Below, one piece after another: positions 48,576-61,420 of a stretch of 64,000 nucleotides of DNA. This DNA comes from Aphelocoma coerulescens (taxonomy: Eukaryota > Chordata > Aves > Passeriformes > Corvidae): NCBI RefSeq assembly GCF_041296385.1, contig NC_091015.1, positions 89,140,004 to 89,204,003 on the forward strand, written 5' to 3'. Below the pieces are notes generated by a model that did no database searches, had not been told where the DNA came from, and saw only the letters and a list, made by a program, of their open reading frames with translations. The stretch's first letter is position 1. Every line of letters starts with the position of its first letter. Made by a program: the position numbers and the translations under genes.

Positions 48576-51500
48576 TTTGATCTGAACTCTGTTTTTATGG
48601 CATCGTGCAAGCACACAGTCACGTGGCTTAAAGCACAGCCCCCTACTCCTGGGGCTTTGACTGCTGGGCTCAGAGCCAGCTTAGGGAGAGCACAGCTGCT
48701 GACTTTGAAAGCAAAAAACCCCAGCAGACACTGCCCCTCCTTCCCTTGGGAATGGGTTTTAGCGGTGTTGATGCCCTTCCCCTCCGCCTGAGCTATGTTG
48801 CAGTTGTGCTATGGCCATGCCTGCACCTGGCCATGTACCCCACTGATCAGAGTTCCTGCTCCTGGCCCACAGGCTGACTGCCCACTGCACCCTGGGTCCT
48901 GTCTTGTCACCATGACTTCTCCTGGTGACCACTGGCCCTCAGCTCTCCCTTGTCCTCTGTGCAAGCCCTTCTCTGCTTAGCTTGCTGGGCATGCTGGCTC
49001 TGCACTCAGCCAGGGATGGCACAGCCCCTGCGGCCTGGGGGCAGCTACCATGCCCTGCCCATACCCCATGGCCCATACTGTACCCCTACACAGAGCAGCA
49101 GTGCAGGAGTTTGATCAGTATCTTCTGTCAATATCTACCCTGGATCAGCAGAACACGTCGATAAAACATGAGGAATCTGAACAACCAGGAAGAGTGTGAC
49201 AGCATCTTTTGTCCTTAAAAGAAGTATCTCCTAGCACACTGTCACAATTCAGAAGATCTTCATTTATGGAAAGTTACCTACTGTGAAATTCCATTGATTG
49301 CATAATACTGCATTTCCTTTTGGAATTGGCAGCTAAAATATATGAAGTCCTCTATTGTAGGAGACTTGTGTCCAAAGTTAGTATAGAGGAAAAGTAGAAA
49401 GAAGGCTAAATACAGGCTGTTCTCTTTTTCTTTGCTGTGCTTTTATAATGATGTTCCTCATTCCTGTGCATTTGTTCCTCCAGAAGCACTGCGAGAAATA
49501 ACTGAAACTGTCTGCTCTAGCAGGATAGCAAAATTGCAAATCTCTGGCTCTGAACACAAGTGTAAAAGTACATTGAAAGCCAAGAAAAAAAGAGGGGAAG
49601 GGGAAAAAACCCCAATTGACATTTTCTTTTTCGTTTGGTTCATGACAGTACATATTCCACTAAATAATATATTACATTAAATTTTTAAATACTGCAATTT
49701 TCAAAATGTTGGATCCTTCATTCTGGTTTACATACCAGTGGAGTTCATTTATTTGATTTTTTCCATACTTATGAAAATTTGAATTTTCCTTTTTAGTTTT
49801 ATCATGGGAATCTTAACTCATTTAGTCACCTGATTCCAGGAACTGGGGTTTTAAAAGTAGAACATTAAACACTGAACAATTAGCAAGAAAGCTCTAAGAG
49901 TTGGCAACAATTACAACTGCAAGGACTTTTGGTTTTAGCTCTTAAAGTTTTATAGTTTGGAATCAGTATAGTTCCATTATCCATAGTATGATGGAAACAG
50001 TAGAAGGTTTTTGATACTGTCTCCCGAAACCTCTCATCTTCAAACTAGGACTCCTATAAAATAGTGCCAAAAAATCAAAAAAAGGGCTTTTATGCAACAT
50101 ACCTGTTATGTGCACACGTACTTTAATCCTGATCAGATATTTCACCTTTCTTACTTTCCCCACCCCTTTTGCTCATTTTTTAAAGTGTCTGTTACCATTA
50201 AGTTTTTTCATGCCTTGGTAAAACATGTTGCTAGCATTCAGCCAGTGAGTCTAGAGTTCAAAAAGATTTTTCCTTTAAAGAAAATTTAAAGTATTAATTC
50301 TATGAGGTCAGGTCTGCATATATTAAAAAGATTAGAAATTAAAAATAGACATGAACAGTTTCCTCTTCACCCAAAAATCTCTTTTGTGTTCAAGAAAGAA
50401 AAAAAAAATGACTGACTATTAGGAAGAGAATCAGAGTAAAAGACAAAGTTCAGAATAGGCTTCATTTTAATACCTGGTATCACTAGAATTAATTCCACTT
50501 GAATCCTATCAAAACCAGAATGAGATTTCAGGTAAAGCTTTCTGAAATAGAGTTATGTATGTAATTATGATAAATTGCACAAAAGGAAAAACAAAGGTTT
50601 TTATTAGTAAACCTTGCTCTCCTTCAGGCATTACTGCAGGTCAGAACTAAGACGTGTCTGGTCTCAGGAAAAGCTGCTGCTGCTAACTCACATGAGGAAC
50701 ACAGGTTCCTTTCCAGTTACATTTAGATACGAGTTCACCTGTAGTAGCAACCTTCTGTTCTTTGCCTTTTGTCTTCTGTTGCTAAGTGATATTTGCCTCT
50801 TTCCTTCATCCTGCCTCTTGAGTTCAAATGAGAAAGATAGACTCAACCTCTCATGAGCATAAATGTGAAAGGTGTTCAGCAGCTAAGGTTTCCTTGTCAT
50901 TACCCTGCAAGGAGAAATTCAGGTACCTGATTTTCCATTTACAATGCCAAAACCTAAACATTATACTCTCATATAGTCTCTCTCACTCACTATCTTTTAA
51001 ACCACATATTAACAAGACTAAAAGTTTCTTTCCAAAGAAGCCTTGGAGCATTTTGGCTGGCTTACATAGGGGTTGATTTCTTCACATGCAACAGAAATAC
51101 CATAGTAATCAATCCACTAAGGAAGAAAAATTAAATATTCCCCCAGCTACTCAACTTCTAAAGGATTCCAGCAGTTTCTGAATTTAATTACTGACAAGTT
51201 TAGATATGCTGGGAGATTCCAGGGCTGATTTTATGCACTTTCCCTTGAACCTCTCTTGACAGACTTTCTCACAGTTCCTCATAAATGAAGGCTCCGATTG
51301 TTTAGACTAAATTGGAACATTGTGTTTATGTCCACACAATGTGATACTAAACATAAACAAAATCACATGAAAATTCTTGGTATGAGAAAAGAAGACATAT
51401 CTGCAATGCAACTGTTTTATCAAAGAGCACATAATTTATCTTAACATGCAGAAAACAATATCGCTATTTAAATCCAAACAAATTATACTGCAATGTAAAA

Positions 51501-51966
51501 GAACATACAGATTTATTCTCAATAAAGCAAGTGTGCACTGATTTTTTCCACCAAGTATTTAGACAATTTACTGTGGTACAAATATGTTCAACACTAACCC
51601 AAAATTCAAGGTCACTGCTGAGGCTCAGTTGCACATAGCAAAGACCATTGAGCAAACTTGCACAAAGTCAGCTATATCAGTGCTCGTATTTTCCAAGCTG
51701 GGGGATGTTTGTGTGTACACAGGACCTTTGCATTTGAAACCAGAGTTCCCAGCTACACAGAGTTGGCAGCTCTTGGCTTTTGAGTACTGTAGCCTGAAGT
51801 CAAATAAATTGTTCAAAGACAATGTAGCTGCACATTCATGCTCAGTTACAAAGGTCACATGCTTGAGATGCAGAGATCCAAGAAAAAGACTGAACAAGAG
51901 TTTGTGGTTGGAAGGAAAGTTTTTGAAAATATTTTGTCTTTACATTCATAGCAGAATACTCTTGAG
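48576..51966. other. Unique non-coding DNA with a GC-richer patch
   Basis: The part at about 48640-49110 is GC-richer and CCTG/CTGG-dominated with few CpGs, similar in texture to the 16.1-16.6 kb patch. The rest is AT-rich. No gene or repeat family was recognised. Confidence 0.5.
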
Positions 51967-51990
51967 TATATATATATATATATATATATA
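51967..51990. repeat. (TA)12 microsatellite
   Basis: Twelve uninterrupted TA units followed by CAC. Confidence 0.95.
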
Positions 51991-54900
51991 CACTTTTATC
52001 GTAATTTAAAACACTTCATAATGAAACACCTGAAGTTTCTTAAAATTTAAAAGTAAGATCATTAAAATATTCTTTTTACCAGAAAAAATTAACATTTCTC
52101 TTCAATCATTCCAACATCATTATAGAGCAATCCCCTTTTTTCTTTTCCTTGTACTGAAGTAAAAATGCTGAGCAGAGGAAGACCACAACCAAACAGACAT
52201 TCAACTGCAAAACTCAAGGAATGATTTCCTGATTCCTTCTCCATTCATCCTTCCGTTCTTACTACAACTGTGGTCCACACACCACCAGTAATGATGTTTG
52301 TGGTCCACTGGTGTTTGAAACTCAAACAAGTGGCAGTGACACTCAGGAATCATAGAAAGGCTGGGGTTGGATGTGTTAATCTTAGATACTTGTTAACTTG
52401 CTCTGTCTGGTTAATAAATTGTCAGCAATCACATTATTACCAGTGAGTTACTGAAAATACTAGGAATAAGTGCAAAACTTTATGTAGCATAAACATAGGA
52501 GGATTTGCAGGTGTTACCCTTTGCTAATGCCTGTAGTGACATTTTCATTACCAAGAACAAGAGGTCTAAATGGATGTCTCTCCACGTCACCTGTGACTTG
52601 AACCAAACCATAATTAAACAAGCACTTTCAACTCTGAAGAATCAATGAAGCATGCAGACACACACCACAAGAGAGAAACCAAACCATATGTCTGTATTTT
52701 GGGACATTTTTACAAGATGCTTGACATACCTAATATGGGGTTATTACAAGGAAACAAACAACTGAACACAAAAGGATTTTTTTTGTTGTGAAAGCAAAAC
52801 TCAAATCCTTTGCAATTACATTCCCACAAATGAGAACTCATAAACCATTGCTGTACTTCCAAAGACCTATATTTTCAGCCTATGACACTGTGTTTTACCC
52901 TCAATACACAAATACTCCTGTGAATCTATTTGGAGGCATTGGAAACACACTTATGCATGTGCAGGCATGTTTCGGAATTAATGAGCAGAGAAAAATTAAG
53001 TGACAATGATAACACTTCAATACAGTTTATAAAATGTATTCAGGAATGTACATGCACTGTAAGGGCAGTGCTACACTACTAATGGAAACAAAAATAAACA
53101 GCTTCAGTACATACTTCCCCACACAAAAATACCCCATTGACTGCCTTACTTAATGTTGTGTAAGAACACCGTATTTAGAAAACAGCAAGCAGCAGAGAAC
53201 TGCTCTGCAGAGGCAGCTCCTCTGAGGAGCTAACTTTAGATGCAAAAGGAAATTATTTTAGCTAGATCTTACCTTGCACCAGAATTCATTCTCTGTTGAC
53301 GGGAAACAAAGATTAAGTTTCAGTTTCTTTATAAAGCTAAACTGCCTTCAGCACGAAGACATGAGCAGGAGAGCAGACTCAAATTGGATGGAAAATCCCC
53401 ATGTCACTAGTAACTGCTAGCTAGCTGGATTCTCAGATACATCCTAAGATAATTTTAATTTTTTAACACCATTAAAATTCAACCAGTATATGGCATGAAC
53501 TCTCTTCACTGTGCTGTGCTAATGAGGCAAAAAAAAGTAGGAGCTTCTCCCCACAGACCATCATCACATAGATTCCTTGACTAGGTTTGAGGCCACCAGG
53601 TGCTCTCTTAAAAAAGGACTTTAAACAGGTGTTGTCATCATGAGGATAGAGCCAGACCAGAAGATGAAGTAACTTTGCTTGAAATACATTAATTTTGCAT
53701 AAAGGAAGTGTAAAATTGAGAGAACCAGAGATGATACAGGTCACTGAAGTGGAAGCAGAAAAATACTATGGGATAAAAAAAAGTCCATCTGTTAAAGTTA
53801 AGAAACTGGGGAATGAAGGGGAAAAATAGTGTACAGATGAAAAAATGTACATTCAAATGAAAGAGTTAACAAAAGGTTGGAAATAGGGAACTACAAAAGT
53901 ATTTCCTACCGGGGATAGCTGGAGAGGATATTATTCTAATTCAGAGAAACATGATTATGTTCTCTTCTCCCTTTTTTTTTCAACCCAGCATAAAACAAAC
54001 CACTGGACCTTTGCATTGTACTCATATATAAATAGAGAAAACCCCAATAAAAAAAGGGAACCAACTTGTATATTCTTTAGGGGGAATCCAAATTACCCTG
54101 GCTAGGTTGCTCAGTATATATAGCAAAGAACAAGTAAGGTAGAATTGTTTCCTTAAAAAAAAGAGTTTGGAACTCTGCATGATCCCAGTTTTCAAGCTGT
54201 AACTAGGAGACATGAGCTAGCATTTTAACAACACTCATCAGCAATTTTCTTTAGTAGATGGCTTCTCATGGACTGTGACAGAGAGGGAACCAGACGAAAA
54301 CTGAGCACAATACAGCCTAAGAAATGGTGCACTGGGATCTTATTGTAAAACCTATATACCCAAGCATAGAGCAATAAAAGAAAATAATAAAGGTGTTGGA
54401 TGAAAATGAGGTGGAACTCTCCAGTAGGCATGTACTACAGGAGATCTTAGCTAAAGAAATGGAAATGGGCATTTGCAAAGACTACAGAAAGAGAGGTGTT
54501 TGTACACACACCAACAGAAGGTTTCCTTGTACAAAACAAAAGTAAGAAACAGAGACAGGAAGGAAATCACAGGGAATAGCTTGAGTAACAGCCAAAATGC
54601 AGTTTCAGATCTGTGTAAATGTCAAGGTGGAGGACAGAAAGCAGGGAAATCTTACATGGAGTGCTAAAAATCAATTCTCCAATCAAACAAAATTGTGTGT
54701 GAAAGAGGGAAAAAGAGAGCAAAAGGAACAAGCACTTTGAATAAGTTTTACTCCCAAAAGTTATTCTTTCCACCTGTAAAATTAAAACCCAGAATCGTAG
54801 CAGAGCTGGTAGATATGAATAACAAATTGCAAACGTTAGCCGAAGGAGCAAAAGTGTAATATGATAACTAAAACACAAGGCACAGGAAGAAGAATATTCA

Positions 54901-56448
54901 GAGTAAGAAGTAGTCAGATGGAGAACACTCCCAGATTAAAATTTTGTAATCTTTTTATCTTTCAGTTCCCAGATGAAAATAGTCGACCAAAATATTAGAA
55001 CAAAGAAGGAGGAAGAAACACTAACAAATACTCTTTTTTCCATTTTCACCAAAAGTAATGAAGACTAAAAAAACCGAAATGACTGCCAAAGGCAGGAATT
55101 AATGCAAGTAGGAGAATTATTTTTAAAGGAACATAAATAATATTAGAAGGAAGCACACAGTGTGAAGCCTCTCAGGTGTCAGAGAGCCAGAGAGTGCAGT
55201 AGATTCATTAATTTCCTGGGTTCCTTTTAAAACTTTGCTTAAAATTTTCCAGTTCTGAACTCTTTTGCATACAGAATTTGTCAGATGCCAGGAAAAAAAC
55301 TAAGCCTCAAAAATGATAGCATCATCTATCATAAGAAACTTTTATTTTCCCATGACCAGAAAAATGAAGCCTTACTGCAAGGTGAGAGAAAGAGAAATTA
55401 GTAACTATAAAGTGAATATATATCATGTGACAATGGTGGCTCTGGTGCTGCCCTCACTAATAAACAAGACACATGGAAAGCCGTTTCTACAAGATCAGGG
55501 TATGTATGTAGTATCGAAACATCATCCACAGAAATTCATGTGGAGTGCTAGTGTGGGAGTGCTGTGCTCAATGTATCTTTCTGATTCTGCATCCTTGCCC
55601 AATATATAGCTGCTGGCATGCTGAGGCAAAATCTAAATATGGAAAAGAGTTAAATGGGAAGTACTAGAAATAAGATCTAAATGGAGGCAGAAGATCTCTT
55701 GTACTAGGTCTGCCTTTTAGACTTTATTTCAGAGTTTAGCTTTCAGCACAGCTCAGAAGCTGAAGCTTATTGGAAAATCCTTCTCATTCATGGTTCATTA
55801 AAACCATAATCAACAAATATCATCATGAATTATATAATGCCAGTTTATGTTGCTTATCAGTAACCATGGTTGATATCAAACAGGACTACCTAAATCATTT
55901 TGAAGTCTAATTTGAGGAATAGATTCTCGACAGTGAACTCTTTGGATTAACAGTGAATGTTAAGGCCGTCACTCAGTATGCCTAGAGTTTCATCATTCTT
56001 ACGTAGGAGTATGTATAGTATAGCTTCTTGTTCCCTTAGTTGCCATTTCACCATGTGATCCAAATGGTTTCCTTGCAGTGATCCACTGGGTTTCCAAATG
56101 GTATCAAAAGATTTAGAAAATGAGGATGACTTTTCACACTACCTTCAGAAGTGAAGAAGGAGGTTGCCAGCCTGAGATGAACATTTGGGATATCTACACA
56201 TTGACCTAAATTAGGAGCTGTTTCTGACAGCTGGAAGAATATCTGTCAGGAAGCTGAAACATGTTCATTTTAAAACGTTTGAAATGTAAGTGGAAAAAAC
56301 ACTATGTTTTCTTGAATAGGAATTTACATATTTATTCTTTTCTTTACAAGTATAGTCTTAGAAATTGCCCAAGAACTAGGAACCCAGGAGATGGCTAAAT
56401 CAGGACTTGAGGCTTCCAAGAAACAAATAATGACAGGAATAATCTGAA

Positions 56449-56500
56449 AGGATTTCTTTTTTATTTTTTTATTTATTTATTTATTTTATTTTTTTATTTT
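56449..56500. repeat. ATTT/T-rich simple repeat
   Basis: Reiterated ATTT units within long T runs. Confidence 0.9.
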
Positions 56501-58799
56501 CTCTCTGAAATTACTACAGGTAGATTTTGGGGGCTTTTTAACCTAACAATCCCTTTTAGTTTTTGAAACTATTCTGCTTGCTTGCCCTTTTTTAAAAATT
56601 CATGTCAAGACCAATGAAGAAGACTGTATAGATGGTTGCTTTTACTTTTGAAAGAAAATATGAAGTTAACAAGAAATTGCTCAGAAAATTCTACTGTGAA
56701 GATCAGACAGCATGTGGGCATGTTCAAACTTGGTTACTTACAGATTTTCTCAGTGAAGAAAGCAGATTGGGGCTCACCATAGGTTTCCTAGCATGATGCA
56801 CTTCTGTGATTTGAGAAGGTTGACTCTGTCACCACTTGAATGGCTGCATTGCAAACATAAGCCATGCCCTAGTAAAGCTCCGAGCCTGGCAATTTTTAAG
56901 GCAAAAGATAAAAGCATGCAATCCTTTCCTGGAAAAAAAAAAAAGGAGTACAAGCTCTTTTGTCTATTAATGCAAGGAATAATTGACCTTAAAACCCTAA
57001 AAATGAGTTACAGATCCACCGACTGCCAAGTTTAATTACAGGTGGAACAAACATTATGCGGTGGAAAAGACCAGTTTCCTTTTCTGCTGCCTCTCCCTTC
57101 ATACAGGCACCAATAAATGAAATCAGAATATGATGCACTTTCTACATTTGCTTTTTTGTCAGTAAGAAGTAACATATATTCATACATCATGTAGAACAAA
57201 CATGGGATAGAGATTTTCCACTCTAAACAAAAAAAAAAATCTTAAATCTTTTGTAAGCACATATAAAAGTTAAAATAAAAACACTCTGGAAGGTTCTTTT
57301 TCCCAGAAAGGGCACACAGTGGTTACTGCTAAGACCATCCAGTGAAAGGCTGAATTGTGTCTCTACATGAACTGCTCTTTGCACTCTACATCTCTTCCCC
57401 TACTTCTCCTCAGCAAGAGGAAGAATGTACTAAACTTTCTCCAACACCTCTGACAAAGTTCGCTCGTTTACATGCAGGGGGCTCATCCTGATCTGCTTTA
57501 CCTGAGCTTGCTGTCCCGAGAAGCATTATTCCAATGACTAATAACTGTACCACCCCAGAAATTCTGGCAATGGCTGAAATGGGTTAAATAGTGTTTTCTG
57601 AACCTTATATAATGAGGAAAGAAATTGTCAATGAGTCATGTCTGTCTGAGCATAATTTTATATTATACAAAAATGAGAATGCACATTTATGGTACAGTTT
57701 TGGCATTAATAGCAATTGAGCATCCCCAAGAAAAGGCAACCTACTATGGCAAATTAAGGATCACAGGACTTCAGTCTCTTTTTCATCTCTGCCTGACATG
57801 TTCCAAGTCATATGGCTTTATAAATCCTTACTGATCTCCATCAACACGTCTCTTTGATGTTTAAAGTCTCAGCTGGAGTCACATTTGTAAGCCAATAGCT
57901 CCTTTCAAAATATTTACGTCCTTTGACTCAAAGTTCAAAACAGGGCAAGATTCACTTTGCATAGTCACTTTGAGCAAGCACAGTATTTCTTTTACAACAG
58001 TTTGAGGGACAGGCATGTTGTGTACTTTAAGATGCTATACCTCATGCAACTTTTGACACTGGTGCCAAAGAACTGTAACCTTTGAGTGAAGGAGAACAAA
58101 GTGCTCAGTTCTTTGCACAGTAAGCCAGTTTTTACTGTACTGAAATCAGCTTCAGTAGTCTGTAAGTTTTCCATGACAAGAATCAAACTATAGCAACGCT
58201 CTGAAAATGGAATTTGTGTAACTGTGGCTCCAATCTATAGAAAAACTACTTATGAAAAAATTTGATGCAAAGAGATGGTGATTAAGTTAATAGGGTTCAT
58301 TAGGCATTAATCTCACTGAATTTAATAAATAATGACATCCTTTCTCCAGAATTTTTTAAGCCAGATGTACTTTCTCTAATAGGAAACAAAATGGTGAATT
58401 TCAGTTTATGGAGCTCTCTGCAGAATGTCGATTTTATGTATATCACCACAGGTTTTGCTTTGCAAGACTTTTAGATTTATGGTTCCAGTGCCCTTCTGCT
58501 TCCTAGGTATTCTTGGCAAGATGCTGAATCCCCCAACAGGATGTCAGTACTTTGGCTAGATGATCCAGAGAGGGTGTGAGACAGATAGAGAGGAGGAGTA
58601 GTTCCCTCATTTCTCATCGATTTGCATAGCTCATTCTGTCTGGGCTGCAGGGTTCAAACCAGCTGCTACACAAGAGATGGCAATTGCCACATAGAAAGAC
58701 ACACTCCAAATCATTCCATAACCCACATTCCAGATACCCCTGCTCTCAAAGCCAGAGACAAATAGAGGATTATATTAAATATACGTGTCAGTTTCAACC

Positions 58800-59080
58800 T
58801 CTTTGCAGCTGAGCCCAAGGGATGCTGCTGTCTTCTCTCTCTCATTTGCATTCCCCCATCTGTTCTTGCTTCATTTCCTGACACCCCTCACAAATTATTA
58901 CACTCCTTTCTCAGTCCTCCTCCATCTCCTTCCTTCTCCCATTACAGCCTCTGCCACTGCCTTCTCACTTGCCCTTGTTTTTCCAGACTGTCATAATCCT
59001 TTCTCCTTCCCCAGCTTCAACCATCCCAAGTCCTTCCCTCCCTTGCTCTGTCTTGCTTCTCCCCATCAGCAGCTGTGTCA
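58800..59080. repeat. Pyrimidine-rich tract
   Basis: About 280 bases dominated by CTT, CCT and TCC words on the plus strand, without a fixed repeat unit. It may form triplex DNA, and it generates a spurious open frame. Confidence 0.7.
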
Positions 59081-61362
59081 GGGCCCAAAGCTTCCTGAAC
59101 CTGCCGACTTTATGACAAATCTGTACAAATACAGTAAAAAACATGGTAGGCTATAAGCCTTATGTGACAATACATTTCAGTTTCATCTCTCACCTAGCAC
59201 ACATATAACCTTGAAAACAGTGGTGTAGATAAAGGATGTGTCATTTAAATGAGATGTATATTTTCTTTATATTTCAGTTAATTATTTTTTCATGCATTGC
59301 AAAATGAAAGAAATATTTGGGTATTTTCCCAGCCCCAGAAATTTTGCAGAAAATTCTGGTGAATTTCTGGCTCGGCTATTTAAAGGGACATGGGAAATTA
59401 CCAATTATCTTTCAATATTTTCAATTTTTTACATCTCAGAACAGTCTGACACACACAACAAGACTAATGGAACATAGCTGCTTCATAAAATAAATATCTC
59501 CACATTGTCCTCCCTATACAAAATCCTTTAAAAGGTGAGCAGAAAATGCCTAAGCATTTTATGATGACCCAACAGAGAACATCATGACCACTGAGATGCC
59601 AGAGCAGGTCCAGATGTACTACAAAGACTGCTTTACATTGAAACCATCAACTACTCTTACAAGGGGCTACCTTAGAAGACTGCCCAGGTTACTAAGGATT
59701 TACCCTGCCAGAATACAAGACAGAGCTTTTAACCACAGAGAAAACTGAGCTGACAACTATAAAGCTGTGATCCTTACGTCTATATACCTTCATCCAACTG
59801 CAACAATCCACAGAGAAATCCACTTTTCAGGACCTGCTTCTGTTTCTCTCCTGTTGCATCCACATTCTTAATGTTTCTAAAGGAATGGCACGACACAAAC
59901 CCACTGTGAAACCAATGGGAAATTTTGTCCTTAAGGTAATGTGGCAGAAGAGAATTTCATGAGGATGTACAAGATCTACTTGACTTACACATCTCTCTGT
60001 CATTTTCCAGCAAAGACAAGTCAATTCTGTGAGGAAAATTATAATTTAGACATAATTGCTGTCATGCAAATTGCCCCTGCTTTATTTCAGGAAAGCTTGT
60101 TTCTATCTTGTGACTGATCATATGAGAAGGGCCAGTGGATTGATGCTCTGTGGAACAGGTTGCAAAAATACAGAAAAGAAAAGTCTCTGCTTAAGAAATT
60201 TCTTCCCTCTGTGATCTGAAGCATCCCTGGTCTGCAGGGGCCAAAAGACTATTAGGAAAAGCTAATCAGCTTATGATATAGGGATCCACTCCATACCAGG
60301 ATTTTTACTGCTCACTGAAGAAGTTTGAAAATCACTGCTCTAGATCCCCTACAAGCAGGTTTTGTGTGTATGGTTGTATTCTGCCAGAACAGCTACGAAA
60401 GAGGAATTAACATTTTCACAGCTTGTTCCTCTGTACTGCCCTATATTTATGTGTCACTATTCTTACCTAATTTTACAATTAGCAAACCTTGGCTTCAGAT
60501 AGGGCCCGATGAGAGTGTACAGAGTCCACCCACAGAGAACTTCAGCAAGTTTGCTGGGATTTCCCACTGAATCAGGAACAGAAAATGTTTGTGATGTTCA
60601 CAGCTGGTTGTATTTATAGGTTATGACTCCTCTGACCAATAACACATTTGGGGATTTTGGTGTTACAGAAGATACTCAACTCACTTTGCTTTATATTAAG
60701 TGTGAAGGAAGAAAGTTGTACTGGTTTGTAGAAATAAGATGGCATAAGCATCTAGACTGAAAGTACAAAAACAGATCCATTGTCATAGGGCTGCCTTGAA
60801 TTAGGGCCTCAAAAAGTAGTTCTACTTTGACATCTTGAATTTTTGCTGTGATTCCAAGTGAGGAAAAGGGGACTTACATGCATGACATAATTTGACTGTG
60901 AATGCCCAAAAAATAATTTATTCTGGCTATTTACCTTTTATTCAGCCTTGCATAGGTTTATTTTTATATCTGTGACATCTTTATTTGCTGCTGCCTCTTC
61001 CTAAAAACAATGAGCCCTTCCTGTGCTTTTGCAGACTACTGCAAGTAAACAATTCTCCTTTTGGCTTTAAAATTATCTTTTGCACAAGAAACATTTGTCC
61101 TACATAATAGCCAGTAAATTAAAGAGGACATTGTGTGGGAGATACATCTGTGTATAATATATTACAGAAAGTTTTATGACTTCCTACACAGTGACTTCTC
61201 TACTGTTTTACTGATGTAGACCACAAGCCATTCTGGAGTGAGCAAGAAGTCAGAAGCTTCTCAAGTGCCATATTTTTCAACGAAAATTACAACAGGCATC
61301 TTATGTTTTATGTGGATCTGGACTTTACCCACTTCCGAATCGCTTCTTCCACATTGGTTTAT

Positions 61363-61420
61363 GGCCAGGTTTTCAAAAGATGTTGAACACTGTAGTAGAC
61401 CATTTTGAAGACCTGACCCA
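61363..61420. repeat. Palindromic relic of a second ancient amniote repeat
   Basis: GGCCAGGTTTTCAAAAGATG TTGAACAC and TTTTGAAGACCTGACCC form imperfect inverted arms. They recall a palindromic sauropsid repeat whose arms read GGCCAGATTTTCAAAGGTGC and TTTGAAAATCTGGCCC. A further GAAGTTTTCAAAATCAC lies at 61524-61540 and may belong to the same relic. Identification is from memory. Confidence 0.45.

Larger units (their letters stand above)
51991..61362. other. Unique non-coding DNA
   Basis: No gene was recognised across this stretch. It contains an ATTT-rich run (56449-56500), an A run (56933-56945) and a pyrimidine-rich tract (about 58800-59080). That tract produces a 123-codon open frame of serine, leucine, phenylalanine and proline that I judge non-coding. 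A 25-base CR1-tail-like word occurs at 52347-52371. Confidence 0.5.

Noticed and set aside
51584..52009. 141-codon plus-strand frame
   Set aside because: It runs into the (TA)n microsatellite and ends in a YIYIYIY run. It has no family resemblance.
58785..59156. 123-codon plus-strand frame rich in S, L, F and P
   Set aside because: It is produced by a pyrimidine-rich tract, and its amino-acid bias follows directly from CT-rich codons.
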